From an uncultured Roseobacter sp. (GTDB lineage: Bacteria; Pseudomonadota; Alphaproteobacteria; Rhodobacterales; Rhodobacteraceae): DNA of 64,000 nt. A program made the position numbers and the translations under genes. The notes below the pieces were generated by a model. The model saw nothing but the letters and a program-made list of their open reading frames with translations, searched no databases and had not been told where the DNA came from. Location of the stretch: the NCBI GenBank assembly GCA_913054455.1, contig CAJXIL010000001.1, positions 1-64,000 of the forward strand, read 5' to 3'. Of the stretch, positions 20,375 to 29,457 are shown piece by piece (within the stretch, counting starts at the first letter, position 1; each line of letters starts with the position of its first letter).

Positions 20375-22711
20375 ATGGATAGTTTCCACACCGACTCTCG
20401 TTTTGAAACTCGGGATAGCCTGGGCCATTTTGAACAATTGGCCACGCCAATTTGGGTTTTTGACGTCGACAATCATAAAATTTGGTGGGCAAACGCGGCA
20501 GGCATTTTGTTTTGGGAAGCGCCAAGCCTGGAGGACCTGCTAAAGCGAGACTTTTCCACCGACAGTGACATGGTGCGCACTCGCCTGCGTCAGATTGTAG
20601 GCAACGGCCCTGGCCAAAACCGAATCCAGGACACTTGGACGCTTTATCCCAATGATGCGCCAAAGAATGTCATATTGTCGTTTCTACCCATCACCATCGA
20701 ACAGGGCACAAATGCCGTTCTAATCGAGGTGAAGCAATTTGTCGGCAGCATGGTCGATGCCGAGTCTCTGCGGATCCTCGAAGCGACGCGCGCCTCGGCT
20801 CTGATGGTCAGCACTTTTTCGGCTGAAGGCGAGTTGCTCGCGCAAAACCCCGCGGCGCTGAGCTGTTACGGGCCTCCCAGGCCGGGATTGACCGGCAATG
20901 AAATGGCTAGCCGCCTAAAGGACCCAAACGTTGCCGTGCAGTTATTGGAAACCGCAAAAAACGGCAAAAGCCTGGATCTGGAACAACTTGTCTGGACCCA
21001 GAATGGATCTCGCGTGCATCGAATTCTGGCCCGGCGCGGGCGCGACCCCATTACCGGTGCTTTTGCAGTCATTGTCAGCGAAGAGGATGTGACCAAACAG
21101 AACGCCCTGCAGTTACAGATGCAGAGGCTGAACGCTCAGTTGGAACGCAAAGTCGAAGAACGAACCCGGCGGCTTGACGCCAGCGAGGAACGCTATGCCT
21201 TGGCCACCCAAAGTGTTGCAGTCTGGGATTGGGACATTGCGCAAAATCACCTTTATTTCTCTCCCAGTTTTCTCGAAGCGCTTGAGTGGGGACCTGATAC
21301 CAAAATCGATACTCTTGTTGGCGAAAATGGGGACGGCCTGCTGCAGAAAATATTGCATCCCGATGATACCCAGTCCTTTCTCGCGGAGCTCACCCGCCAT
21401 TTAAAAGAACCAAATGAGCCATTCAGCCACGAGCATCGGCTGAAAACCGGGTTGGGAAAGTACCGCTGGTTTCATGCGCGTGGCAAAGCAATTGCTGGCC
21501 CAGATGGACGCGCTGCGCGTTCTGTCGGAATCTTGACAGATATTACGGAAAGGAAGGAGCTCGAAGCCACTCTTCTCGCTGCTCACCGCGCGGATGCTAT
21601 TGGACAGCTATCGGGCGGCATCGCACATGATTTCAATAACCTGCTTACGGTGATCCTGGGCAATGCAGAATTGCTGGAAATGGCTGATGGTTCCAAACAC
21701 GAGCTGACCGCCGCCATCAAGAAGGCCGCGCTGCGCGGTGCCGATTTGACACGCCATCTGCTGGCCTATTCCTGCAAGCAAACCCTCCATCCGAGCCCTA
21801 TGGATTTGTCTCAGCTGATCATGAGCATGCGCAAACCGCTCCTGGCCAAACTTGGCGCGGGGATAGAGGTCGAGACAAAAATTTCTGGCGGGTTATGGCC
21901 TGTTTATGCCGATGCAGCCCAGGTCGAAAGCGCAATTCTGCACCTCGCCATTAACGCCGGGGATGCCATGCCAGAGGGTGGGAAGCTAGAGATTTCCTGC
22001 CAGAACCATCTGGTTACCGAGGCACAGCCTCTGCCAGGGGGGGAGCATAGTTTAAAGCCCGGGGAATACGTTGAAATCTTGATCCGCGATACTGGTGAGG
22101 GGATGACCCCAGACACGCTTAACCGCGCCTGTGAGCCCTTTTTTACCACGCGCAAACTTAGCCAGGGCAGTGGTTTAGGCCTTTCCATGATTTTTGGTTT
22201 TGCACAGCAATCAGGCGGCGGTTTTGCTTTGCTCAGTGAGCTGGGGCAGGGCACCAGTGCTTCACTTTTTCTGCCCCGATCCCTGCAGAATCCGGAAGCA
22301 AGTAAGGCGCCAAACTTGGCCACTCCAATCCCCGGCAATGGGGAGAATATTCACCTGCTGGAGGACGACAGGGCGGTGCAAAGCACGCTGCGCAGTATTC
22401 TGGAGTCACTAAACTACCGAGTTACACAGTCAAGCGATGCCGCCTCTGCCATGCAGGTGATTTCGCAGGGCCCGAGGCCAGCACTGATCCTCGCGGATAT
22501 TGTACTGCCAGGCGGCGAAAGCGGTTTGGAGTTTGTTGACCGGCTTGGGGATCACTTCCCCCAGATCAAAGCAGTGTTGATGTCAGGCTATACCCAAGAT
22601 GAAGCCACGCTGGATGCGCTGTCCCAGCGTGGCCATATTTTCCTGCAAAAGCCGATGAACAAGGCACGGTTGTCGCATATTCTACAGACAGCGCTGCAGA
22701 ATAAGACCTGA
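20375..22711 (+). CDS. Soluble PAS-containing hybrid sensor histidine kinase with C-terminal receiver
   Basis: PAS-like regions, H-box LSGGIAHDFNNLLTVILGNAELLEM, HATPase motifs (DTGEGM, GSGLGLSM), receiver ILADIVLPGGESGLEF; no TM seen. Confidence 0.88.
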   Translation: MDSFHTDSRFETRDSLGHFEQLATPIWVFDVDNHKIWWANAAGILFWEAPSLEDLLKRDFSTDSDMVRTRLRQIVGNGPGQNRIQDTWTLYPNDAPKNVILSFLPITIEQGTNAVLIEVKQFVGSMVDAESLRILEATRASALMVSTFSAEGELLAQNPAALSCYGPPRPGLTGNEMASRLKDPNVAVQLLETAKNGKSLDLEQLVWTQNGSRVHRILARRGRDPITGAFAVIVSEEDVTKQNALQLQMQRLNAQLERKVEERTRRLDASEERYALATQSVAVWDWDIAQNHLYFSPSFLEALEWGPDTKIDTLVGENGDGLLQKILHPDDTQSFLAELTRHLKEPNEPFSHEHRLKTGLGKYRWFHARGKAIAGPDGRAARSVGILTDITERKELEATLLAAHRADAIGQLSGGIAHDFNNLLTVILGNAELLEMADGSKHELTAAIKKAALRGADLTRHLLAYSCKQTLHPSPMDLSQLIMSMRKPLLAKLGAGIEVETKISGGLWPVYADAAQVESAILHLAINAGDAMPEGGKLEISCQNHLVTEAQPLPGGEHSLKPGEYVEILIRDTGEGMTPDTLNRACEPFFTTRKLSQGSGLGLSMIFGFAQQSGGGFALLSELGQGTSASLFLPRSLQNPEASKAPNLATPIPGNGENIHLLEDDRAVQSTLRSILESLNYRVTQSSDAASAMQVISQGPRPALILADIVLPGGESGLEFVDRLGDHFPQIKAVLMSGYTQDEATLDALSQRGHIFLQKPMNKARLSHILQTALQNKT

Positions 22712-22767
22712 TACAGTTCAGGCACTTGCCCCGACAGCATTGCTGGCCTTTGGTTCTGAGGCGTGCG

Positions 22768-23217
22768 TCAAAGAATATCCAACGAGACCTTGACCCGATC
22801 CATCACCACTGAGGTATTGAACCGGCTGACATTGGACTCGTCGAAGAAATACTCTTGGGTAAAGGCCTCATATTCTTTTAGATCTTTGGTGACGACAATG
22901 AGAATGAAATCGGCTGCACCAGTGGCATAGTAGCATTGCTGCACCTCGGGTGCCGCCCTCATGCGCTGTTTGAACGCGTCGAGGTGCATACGGCTTTCGC
23001 GTTCTAGTACCACCTCTACAATCGCTGTCATTTCGCGGCCCAGCTTGGCTGGGGAGAGTACGGCAATTTCGCTGTGAATGACGCCAGAGTCGCGCAGGCG
23101 TTTCACCCGTTTTTGCACCGCAGGTGGGGACAGGCCTACTTCGAGGCTCAGCGCATCTGCGGTCAAACGGGCATTGCCCTGCATCAGCTTCAGTATTTCC
23201 AGATCTTTGTCGTCCAT
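22768..23217 (-). CDS. Lrp/AsnC-family transcriptional regulator
   Basis: MDDKDLEILKLMQGNARLTADALSLEVGLSPPAVQKRVKRLRDSGVI plus RAM-like C-terminus. Confidence 0.92.
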   Translation of the reverse strand: MDDKDLEILKLMQGNARLTADALSLEVGLSPPAVQKRVKRLRDSGVIHSEIAVLSPAKLGREMTAIVEVVLERESRMHLDAFKQRMRAAPEVQQCYYATGAADFILIVVTKDLKEYEAFTQEYFFDESNVSRFNTSVVMDRVKVSLDIL

Positions 23218-23284
23218 GTGCCGATAAAGCGCAGAAGCAAGTCAAAGGACAACCGGTTTCTGCGCTTTTCCTCAGGGGTGTTTG

Positions 23285-24454
23285 CTAAATCACCGGAAGT
23301 TCCGGTGGTGCGCGCCGGGTCAGCAGCTTAGCCCCGTCGGCACGGATGACGATGTTTTCTTCATGGACCATGATCAGGCCGTCGCCATAGCCCAAGGAGG
23401 GTTCCAGCGTTAGCACCATGCCTTCCTGAAGGCGGGTGCCGTCAAACTCTGCATGAGAAGGCTGTTCGGTCAGCTGCATCCCAAGCCCATGCCCCAACCG
23501 GCCAATGTCGCCGCTTTGATCGTCAAGCTCTGCAATCACGCCTTGCATGGCCTGAAACAGATCCCGGCAGCTGTTGCCCGGCTGGGCTGCTGCCAACCCA
23601 GCCTCGGTGGCGCGCCACAATACATCATAGGCACGGCGGGCGGTATCATCCGCAGTTCCGACGGCAAAGTTGCGATCAAAATCGCAAAAATACCCGTCCC
23701 ATGTGGCGCCAGTGTCCAGCATCAGAATATCCCCGGCTTGCAAAGGGCGGCGCGAGGGGGGGGAGATCACATCTGCATAGCCTCCCGGCCCAGCACCGCC
23801 GACCAGATAGGGGACATCATCCGCGCCCTGGGCCAGTGCCTCGCGTCGAAAGGCACGAAAGACCTCCTCTAGCGGCATTCCCTGTGAAATTTGTTTCGGC
23901 ACTTGATCGAATGTGGCAGACCCAATTGTGCAGATATGGGCCAGTTTTTCGATCTCGGCTGCTGATTTGACCATCCGTAACCCCTGGATCAATCCGGTCG
24001 CATCAGTGAGCTGCAGACCCGGAAGTGCCTGCACCAGCCGTTCCCAGTCCCCCAAGGGCATCCTCAGGGAGGTCTCATGCCCTTTCAGAATGCCAAGCCG
24101 CGCCCCGCGTCGTGCCAAGGGCGCCAAGAGGTCGTGCAGCAAGCTGATGCCATCATCCTGCGGGGCAGGGGCGCTCCAGCTGCGAATATCTTCGATCCAG
24201 GTCTGCCGCATCAAGGCGGCGCCAATTTCAGGGGTTACCGCGATTGGCTTGCCCGATGCCGGAATGAATAAGAACCAGGGTCGTGTCGGGCTTTGCCAAA
24301 ACAGGGTGTGGAACCCGCTGAAATAGCGCACATCCGCTTCTGTCATGAGCAGTAAGCCTTCCAGGCTTTTCTGCGCCATTAGTGCCTGTGCTTTTTGCGT
24401 GCGCGCTTGAAATTCCGTCTGCGGAAACCCGCGTGCTGGGGCCTTACGCTGCAT
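23285..24454 (-). CDS. M24-family metallohydrolase (Xaa-Pro peptidase/ectoine hydrolase-like)
   Basis: GDILMLDTGATWDGYFCDFDRNFAVG, GHGLGMQLTEQPSH, LTLEPSLGYGDGLIMVHEENIVI; start likely at MQRKAPARGF (24454). Confidence 0.85.
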   Translation of the reverse strand: MQRKAPARGFPQTEFQARTQKAQALMAQKSLEGLLLMTEADVRYFSGFHTLFWQSPTRPWFLFIPASGKPIAVTPEIGAALMRQTWIEDIRSWSAPAPQDDGISLLHDLLAPLARRGARLGILKGHETSLRMPLGDWERLVQALPGLQLTDATGLIQGLRMVKSAAEIEKLAHICTIGSATFDQVPKQISQGMPLEEVFRAFRREALAQGADDVPYLVGGAGPGGYADVISPPSRRPLQAGDILMLDTGATWDGYFCDFDRNFAVGTADDTARRAYDVLWRATEAGLAAAQPGNSCRDLFQAMQGVIAELDDQSGDIGRLGHGLGMQLTEQPSHAEFDGTRLQEGMVLTLEPSLGYGDGLIMVHEENIVIRADGAKLLTRRAPPELPVI

Positions 24455-25637
24455 CGAGGTCTCCCATGATCTGGGCAAAAATGGCGGGATCCGTGACCCC
24501 TTCTGAGCCAATCAGCAAGACACGTGATCCCGCATCCAATTCCAGTTTTTGGGAAAGGTCGATATCTTGGCGTGCCGCGATCACTGCAGCCAAGCCAGCA
24601 ATGGCGCTTTCGCCCGCTTCAATTGCCAGATCCGCGTCCAGGGGCCGCGCCAAAAGGCGTACCGTAGGGGCTACAAGAGAATCCGGTATGGTCAGAAAAT
24701 CGGAAACCTCCTCTGCCAGAATTTCCCAGGCCATTCCTGAGGGTTCCCCACAGGACAGGCCGGCCATCATTGTTTCTTCTTGAATGGCAACACTGGTAGC
24801 GGTGCCCGCGCGGCCACTTTCAAACAGGCAGGCGGCCAGTTCTGGTTCGACAATCACCACCCGTGGGCCTTTTGCCCCCCAATGTTGTCGCAGCCCAGCA
24901 ACGACTCCTGCGGCCAGTCCGCCGACCCCGCCTTGCAAGAACACATGGGTTGGGGCCTGCTCCAGGCTGTCGCAGATTTCTTGCGTCATCACACCGTAGC
25001 CGGCCATGACGTCACGGGGCGGTTCAGAGTAGCCCTCCCATGAGGTGTCGGAGACTACAAACCAGCCGTTTTCTTCGGCTTCTTGTTTGGCCAGAAGAAC
25101 GGAGTCGTCGTAGTCGCCTGCGATACGGATCACGTCGGCGCCCAAATCACGCATGGCGGCAGCCCGTCCTTCGCTGACCTCGGCATGGATATAGATCCGG
25201 CAAGGGGCGCCAAATCGCTGGCAGCCCCAGGCCAGTGACCGACCGTGGTTGCCATCGGTGGCAGAGACCAGAGTGATTTTGGCGGCCTTTGCTTTGTATT
25301 TGCCTTCTCGGATATCCTGCAATGAGACCGCATGCCCCAGATTTGCCGAGAGCTGCCGTTGCAGCACCCGTTGCGCCGCATAGGAACCGCCAAGCGCCTT
25401 GAAACTGCCCAGGCCAAACCGCGGGCCTTCATCCTTATACAGCAGCTCACCAACACCGATCTTGTCCGCCAGTGCCTTGAGCGAGACCAGTGGTGTTGGG
25501 GCATAGCCCTGCCACTGGGTGATTTCAGCACGGGAGGTGGCAAAGTCCTGTCGGGACAAAACTCTCTCGACGGCGTCACCCTGGCGTTTTTTGGCAGCGA
25601 CATGGCCCAGCTTTGGGAGAGTGAGAAAATCAAACAT
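24444..25637 (-). CDS. dpaL: Diaminopropionate ammonia-lyase-like fold-type II PLP enzyme
   Basis: TPLVSLKALADKIGVGELLYKDEGPRFGLGSFKALGGSYA (PLP Lys), SATDGNHGRSLAWGCQRFG, LQGGVGGLAAGV; start at MFDFLTLPK (25637). Confidence 0.85.
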   Translation of the reverse strand: MFDFLTLPKLGHVAAKKRQGDAVERVLSRQDFATSRAEITQWQGYAPTPLVSLKALADKIGVGELLYKDEGPRFGLGSFKALGGSYAAQRVLQRQLSANLGHAVSLQDIREGKYKAKAAKITLVSATDGNHGRSLAWGCQRFGAPCRIYIHAEVSEGRAAAMRDLGADVIRIAGDYDDSVLLAKQEAEENGWFVVSDTSWEGYSEPPRDVMAGYGVMTQEICDSLEQAPTHVFLQGGVGGLAAGVVAGLRQHWGAKGPRVVIVEPELAACLFESGRAGTATSVAIQEETMMAGLSCGEPSGMAWEILAEEVSDFLTIPDSLVAPTVRLLARPLDADLAIEAGESAIAGLAAVIAARQDIDLSQKLELDAGSRVLLIGSEGVTDPAIFAQIMGDLDAA

Positions 25638-26784
25638 CGGTGGTCTTTCTGTTTGGCAGACGATCACGGACCAGTTCTGCCCATAGGGCAGCTCCAATCG
25701 GCAAAAGCGCATCATTGAAATCATAATCGGCAGAGTGCAGCGGCTGGCCATGGGCGCCATCCTCGCCATTGCCCAAGAGCAGGAAGCAGCCGGGAACAGC
25801 GGCGCAGAAATGGGCAAAATCCTCCGAAAAGCTCATTGGGGGGCGATCTGCGAGTGTTGCGAGCTGCATGCTTTGTGCCACACGCACCACCGCCTCTGTT
25901 GGATCTTTGGCATTCAGTGTTTCGATAAATTCCGTGTCAAAGCTCATCGTGGCAGTGACGCCATGGGCGGCTGCGACGCCACTGGTGATTTGGCGCATGA
26001 ACCGTTCCAGTGCCAGACGGTCCTCCGGTGCGCGCGCCCGCACGTCGCCTTTGAGCCGTGCAAGGCCCGGCAGCACATTGCGTTGGCCATCAGTGATGAA
26101 CTCGGTGACAGAGACCACAGCTCCGGAGGAGGGGGACAGCTTGCGGGAGACAATCGTCTGTAAAGCGAGAACCAGTTCAGCGCCCACAGTAATGGCATCT
26201 ACCCCCACGTGGGGCATCGAAGCATGCCCGCCCTGTCCCTGCAGGGTGATCTCAAACAGGCTTTCACTGGCGCAGATTTGTCCCTGGCAGGTCGAAACCT
26301 GGCCAAGCGGATCGCCAGGCAGATTGTGGATTGCGTAAATTTCTTCGAGCTCAAAACGCTCCAGCAGGCCCTCAGCGATCATCGTCTGCGCCCCCAGTCC
26401 ATGTTCCTCATTTGGTTGGAAGATAAAAACCACGGTGCCATCAAAATCGCGGCTCTGGGCCAGCGTTTCAACGGCGCCCAATAGCATGGTCATATGACCA
26501 TCATGGCCACAGGCGTGCATCACGCCGGTGTTTTGTGATCTGTAATCTTGATCTGTGGTTTCATGAATTGGCAGCGCGTCCATATCTGCGCGTAGGCCGA
26601 TTGCACGATTGCCGTGGCCAGACTTCAGCACACCAACAACGCCGACGCCCTCGTGTACTTCAAGGCCGAGCTGCCGCAACCGTTCCGCCACACGCGCCTT
26701 GGTGCGATGCTCATCAAAGCCAAGCTCCGGGTCCTGGTGAAACTGCTGGCGCAGCGCTGTCAGGCGCTTGTGAAATTCGTCCAT
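25630..26784 (-). CDS. M20-family amidohydrolase/aminoacylase
   Basis: GLRADMDALPIHE, MHACGHDGHMTMLLGA, FQPNEEHGLGAQTMI. Confidence 0.9.
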   Translation of the reverse strand: MDEFHKRLTALRQQFHQDPELGFDEHRTKARVAERLRQLGLEVHEGVGVVGVLKSGHGNRAIGLRADMDALPIHETTDQDYRSQNTGVMHACGHDGHMTMLLGAVETLAQSRDFDGTVVFIFQPNEEHGLGAQTMIAEGLLERFELEEIYAIHNLPGDPLGQVSTCQGQICASESLFEITLQGQGGHASMPHVGVDAITVGAELVLALQTIVSRKLSPSSGAVVSVTEFITDGQRNVLPGLARLKGDVRARAPEDRLALERFMRQITSGVAAAHGVTATMSFDTEFIETLNAKDPTEAVVRVAQSMQLATLADRPPMSFSEDFAHFCAAVPGCFLLLGNGEDGAHGQPLHSADYDFNDALLPIGAALWAELVRDRLPNRKTTDV

Positions 26785-27079
26785 TTTAAGATCCCCATGC
26801 TGGGTCCGAATTTACCCAGAACCGCGTCGGGGTGGCATCATTGTTGCCTGCGAAGGAAATAAATTACCTCTCGGATTGCCGGTTTTGTGATTGTTTTCAG
26901 ATCTGCTATTGATTCAAAGCTTCGAAAACTCAGAATTGGCGTCCAATGCTTCACTGAACGGTCACGAAACATAAACACCTTTGCGCCCAAAATAGTGTGC
27001 TTTTCCAGCCGTTCCCTTTCAACGCGGCTCTCTGTAAAAGGCGATACGACCTAACTCAAACCTGTCTGGAACGTGGTAC

Positions 27080-27808
27080 ATGCTTAGATCTTGGCTGGCA
27101 AAACTCCTCGCTCGCTCCGAGCCTGTTGCCCCTTTGTCTCCAGGCGGACCCTTCTGCGCCATTGGGGATATCCACGGGCGTTTTGATCTGTTGACGCGCT
27201 TGCTGACCAAGCTCGAACCAGAGTTGCAAGTTATCTGCGTTGGCGACTACGTGGACCGCGGCGAACACAGCGCTGAGGTTTTGGGGTTTCTCCAGACGCA
27301 CCCGGAGATCACCTGCCTCATGGGCAACCATGAGCAAATGCTTTTGTCGTTTCTAGATGATCCAAAGGCGGCTGGGCCCCGTTGGTTGCGATATGGTGGT
27401 CTGCAAACACTGGCCAGTTTTGGTGTGGCGGGGGTTAGCGATACCTCACAGGGGAAAGATCTTGAAAGGGCTTGCGAGGCTCTGACGGTGGCAATGGGGG
27501 CGGACCTCATCGACTGGCTGCGACGTCTTCCCCTGTCTTGGCAGTCGGGAAACATCTTTGTGACCCATGCTGGCTGTGATCCCACGGTGTCGGTCGAGGA
27601 GCAGAGCGCCAGTCATCTGTTGTGGGGGCATCCGGAGTTCCTAAAAACGCAACGCCAGGATGGAAAATGGGTTCTGCATGGTCATACGATAGTGGATGCA
27701 CCGAGTGCCGAGGCAGGCCGCATTTCCATCGATACGGGAGCCTTTGCCACTGGGCGGCTCACGGCTGCTGTGGTCAAAGGTCAAGCCGTCGAGTTTCTTC
27801 AGGCTTAA
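27080..27808 (+). CDS. Serine/threonine phosphatase-type metallophosphoesterase
   Basis: AIGDIHGRFDLL, CVGDYVDRGEHSAEVLGFL, CLMGNHEQML, VTHAG, LHGHTIVDAP. Confidence 0.88.
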   Translation: MLRSWLAKLLARSEPVAPLSPGGPFCAIGDIHGRFDLLTRLLTKLEPELQVICVGDYVDRGEHSAEVLGFLQTHPEITCLMGNHEQMLLSFLDDPKAAGPRWLRYGGLQTLASFGVAGVSDTSQGKDLERACEALTVAMGADLIDWLRRLPLSWQSGNIFVTHAGCDPTVSVEEQSASHLLWGHPEFLKTQRQDGKWVLHGHTIVDAPSAEAGRISIDTGAFATGRLTAAVVKGQAVEFLQA

Positions 27809-27954
27809 GCAGAGTATGCTCTTAAAAGAATAGGGGCTTTGCCAGCGCTCCGGCTTTGCGGTCCATATCCATGTGTCACAGCGAGAAGAGAATTTCCTTC
27901 CAGTGCTATGCTATCGATATGTAGGGTTGGCGACTTTGCCGCCCCACTTCGCTT

Positions 27955-29214
27955 TTAGAGGCGCAGATCGGAGGCGTCCTGTGGCAGGATGTACTTCAGG
28001 TCGTAGAGCACCGCATCCTCGCCGCCGAAAGCGCGGAAATCACTTTCCTGCATCTGGATGAAGGCGCTATGGGCAACTGCGAGGATGATACCATCATAGG
28101 CCTGCTGCTCGGGCTGGGCGACGAGTTCCACACCCAAGCTTGCCTTTGCGGCGGCAGGATCGGCGTGGGGGTCGTGCACATCGACGCTTAACCCGTAGTC
28201 TTCCAGCCCTCGCAGCACATCAATGACACGGGTGTTCCGCAGGTCTGGGCAGTTTTCCTTGAAGGTTAATCCCATGATCAGCACGCGGTGCATGGGCTTG
28301 CCGCGTTTGACCAGGGCCTTGATCATCTGCTGGGCAACGTATGTCCCCATACCGTCGTTCAAACGGCGGCCTGCCAACAGTATATCCGGATGATAGCCCA
28401 GGCTTTCGGCCTTGTGAGTCAGGTAATAGGGGTCCACTCCGATACAGTGCCCGCCAACAAGGCCTGGACGGAAGGGGAGAAAATTCCACTTGCTGCCAGC
28501 GGCCTTTAGCACAGCCTCTGTGTCTATGCCCATACGGTTGAAAATCATCGCAAGCTCGTTCACCAAGGCGATATTGATATCGCGCTGGCTGTTTTCGATC
28601 ACTTTTGCAGCCTCGGCCACGCGGATGCTGGGTGCCAGATGGGTGCCAGCGGTTACGACCTCTTTGTAGAGCGCATCCACCTGCGCCGCCACTGCGGGGG
28701 TGGAGCCAGAGGTCACCTTGGTGATATCGGGTAAGCGGCGATTTTTGTCACCAGGATTGATCCGCTCGGGCGAATAGCCGACGTGGAAATCCTGATTGAA
28801 CCGCAGGCCGGATTCCGCTTCTAGGACCGGCACGCAGTCTTCTTCTGTGGCGCCGGGGTAGACGGTGCTTTCGTAGATCACCAGATCGCCAGGTTTCAGA
28901 ACGGCGCCAACGGTTTTGGAGGCCGCCAACAAAGGGCGCAGGTCGGGGCGATGGCTGGCATCTACCGGGGTGGGCACGGTGACGATATAGATCCTGGCAT
29001 CAGAGATTTCATCAGGATTTGAAGTCAGCGCCAGATGGCTTGCCTCGCTCAGCTCTTGTGGCGAGATTTCGCGGGTTTGGTCCGCGCCTGCGCGCAGTTC
29101 TGCGATGCGCGCGCCATCTATGTCAAACCCTAGGGTGGCACGATGCCGTCCAAAGGCCACCGCGAGGGGCAGACCCACATAGCCAAGGCCAATGATGCAA
29201 ATCTGATCTGGCAT
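27955..29214 (-). CDS. Nucleotide-sugar (UDP-sugar) dehydrogenase, TviB/WecC-like
   Basis: QICIIGLGYVGLPLAVAFG, GATEEDCVPVLE, PFRPGLVGGHCIGVDPYYL; start at MPDQICIIG (29214). Confidence 0.9.
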   Translation of the reverse strand: MPDQICIIGLGYVGLPLAVAFGRHRATLGFDIDGARIAELRAGADQTREISPQELSEASHLALTSNPDEISDARIYIVTVPTPVDASHRPDLRPLLAASKTVGAVLKPGDLVIYESTVYPGATEEDCVPVLEAESGLRFNQDFHVGYSPERINPGDKNRRLPDITKVTSGSTPAVAAQVDALYKEVVTAGTHLAPSIRVAEAAKVIENSQRDINIALVNELAMIFNRMGIDTEAVLKAAGSKWNFLPFRPGLVGGHCIGVDPYYLTHKAESLGYHPDILLAGRRLNDGMGTYVAQQMIKALVKRGKPMHRVLIMGLTFKENCPDLRNTRVIDVLRGLEDYGLSVDVHDPHADPAAAKASLGVELVAQPEQQAYDGIILAVAHSAFIQMQESDFRAFGGEDAVLYDLKYILPQDASDLRL

Positions 29215-29457
29215 GCTCTGCTCCTGCAGGTTTGGGATGCCCGGATGGCGCCCTTTTGCAGATGCCCATATAGACCCTTGCCGGGTGGGCCACCAGCCCC
29301 ACCAGATTGGCATTCGGCCCGCCGGCTAGCAGATTGCCCACCTAATTGACGCGATAAAGGGAAGAACAAACATTGAAGCCCGAAAAGAATGTGTAGCTTG
29401 GCTATCGTCAAACCTATGCTGTTTAAGTATTTTATCCCTGCGCGAGGAGGCTAGGAA

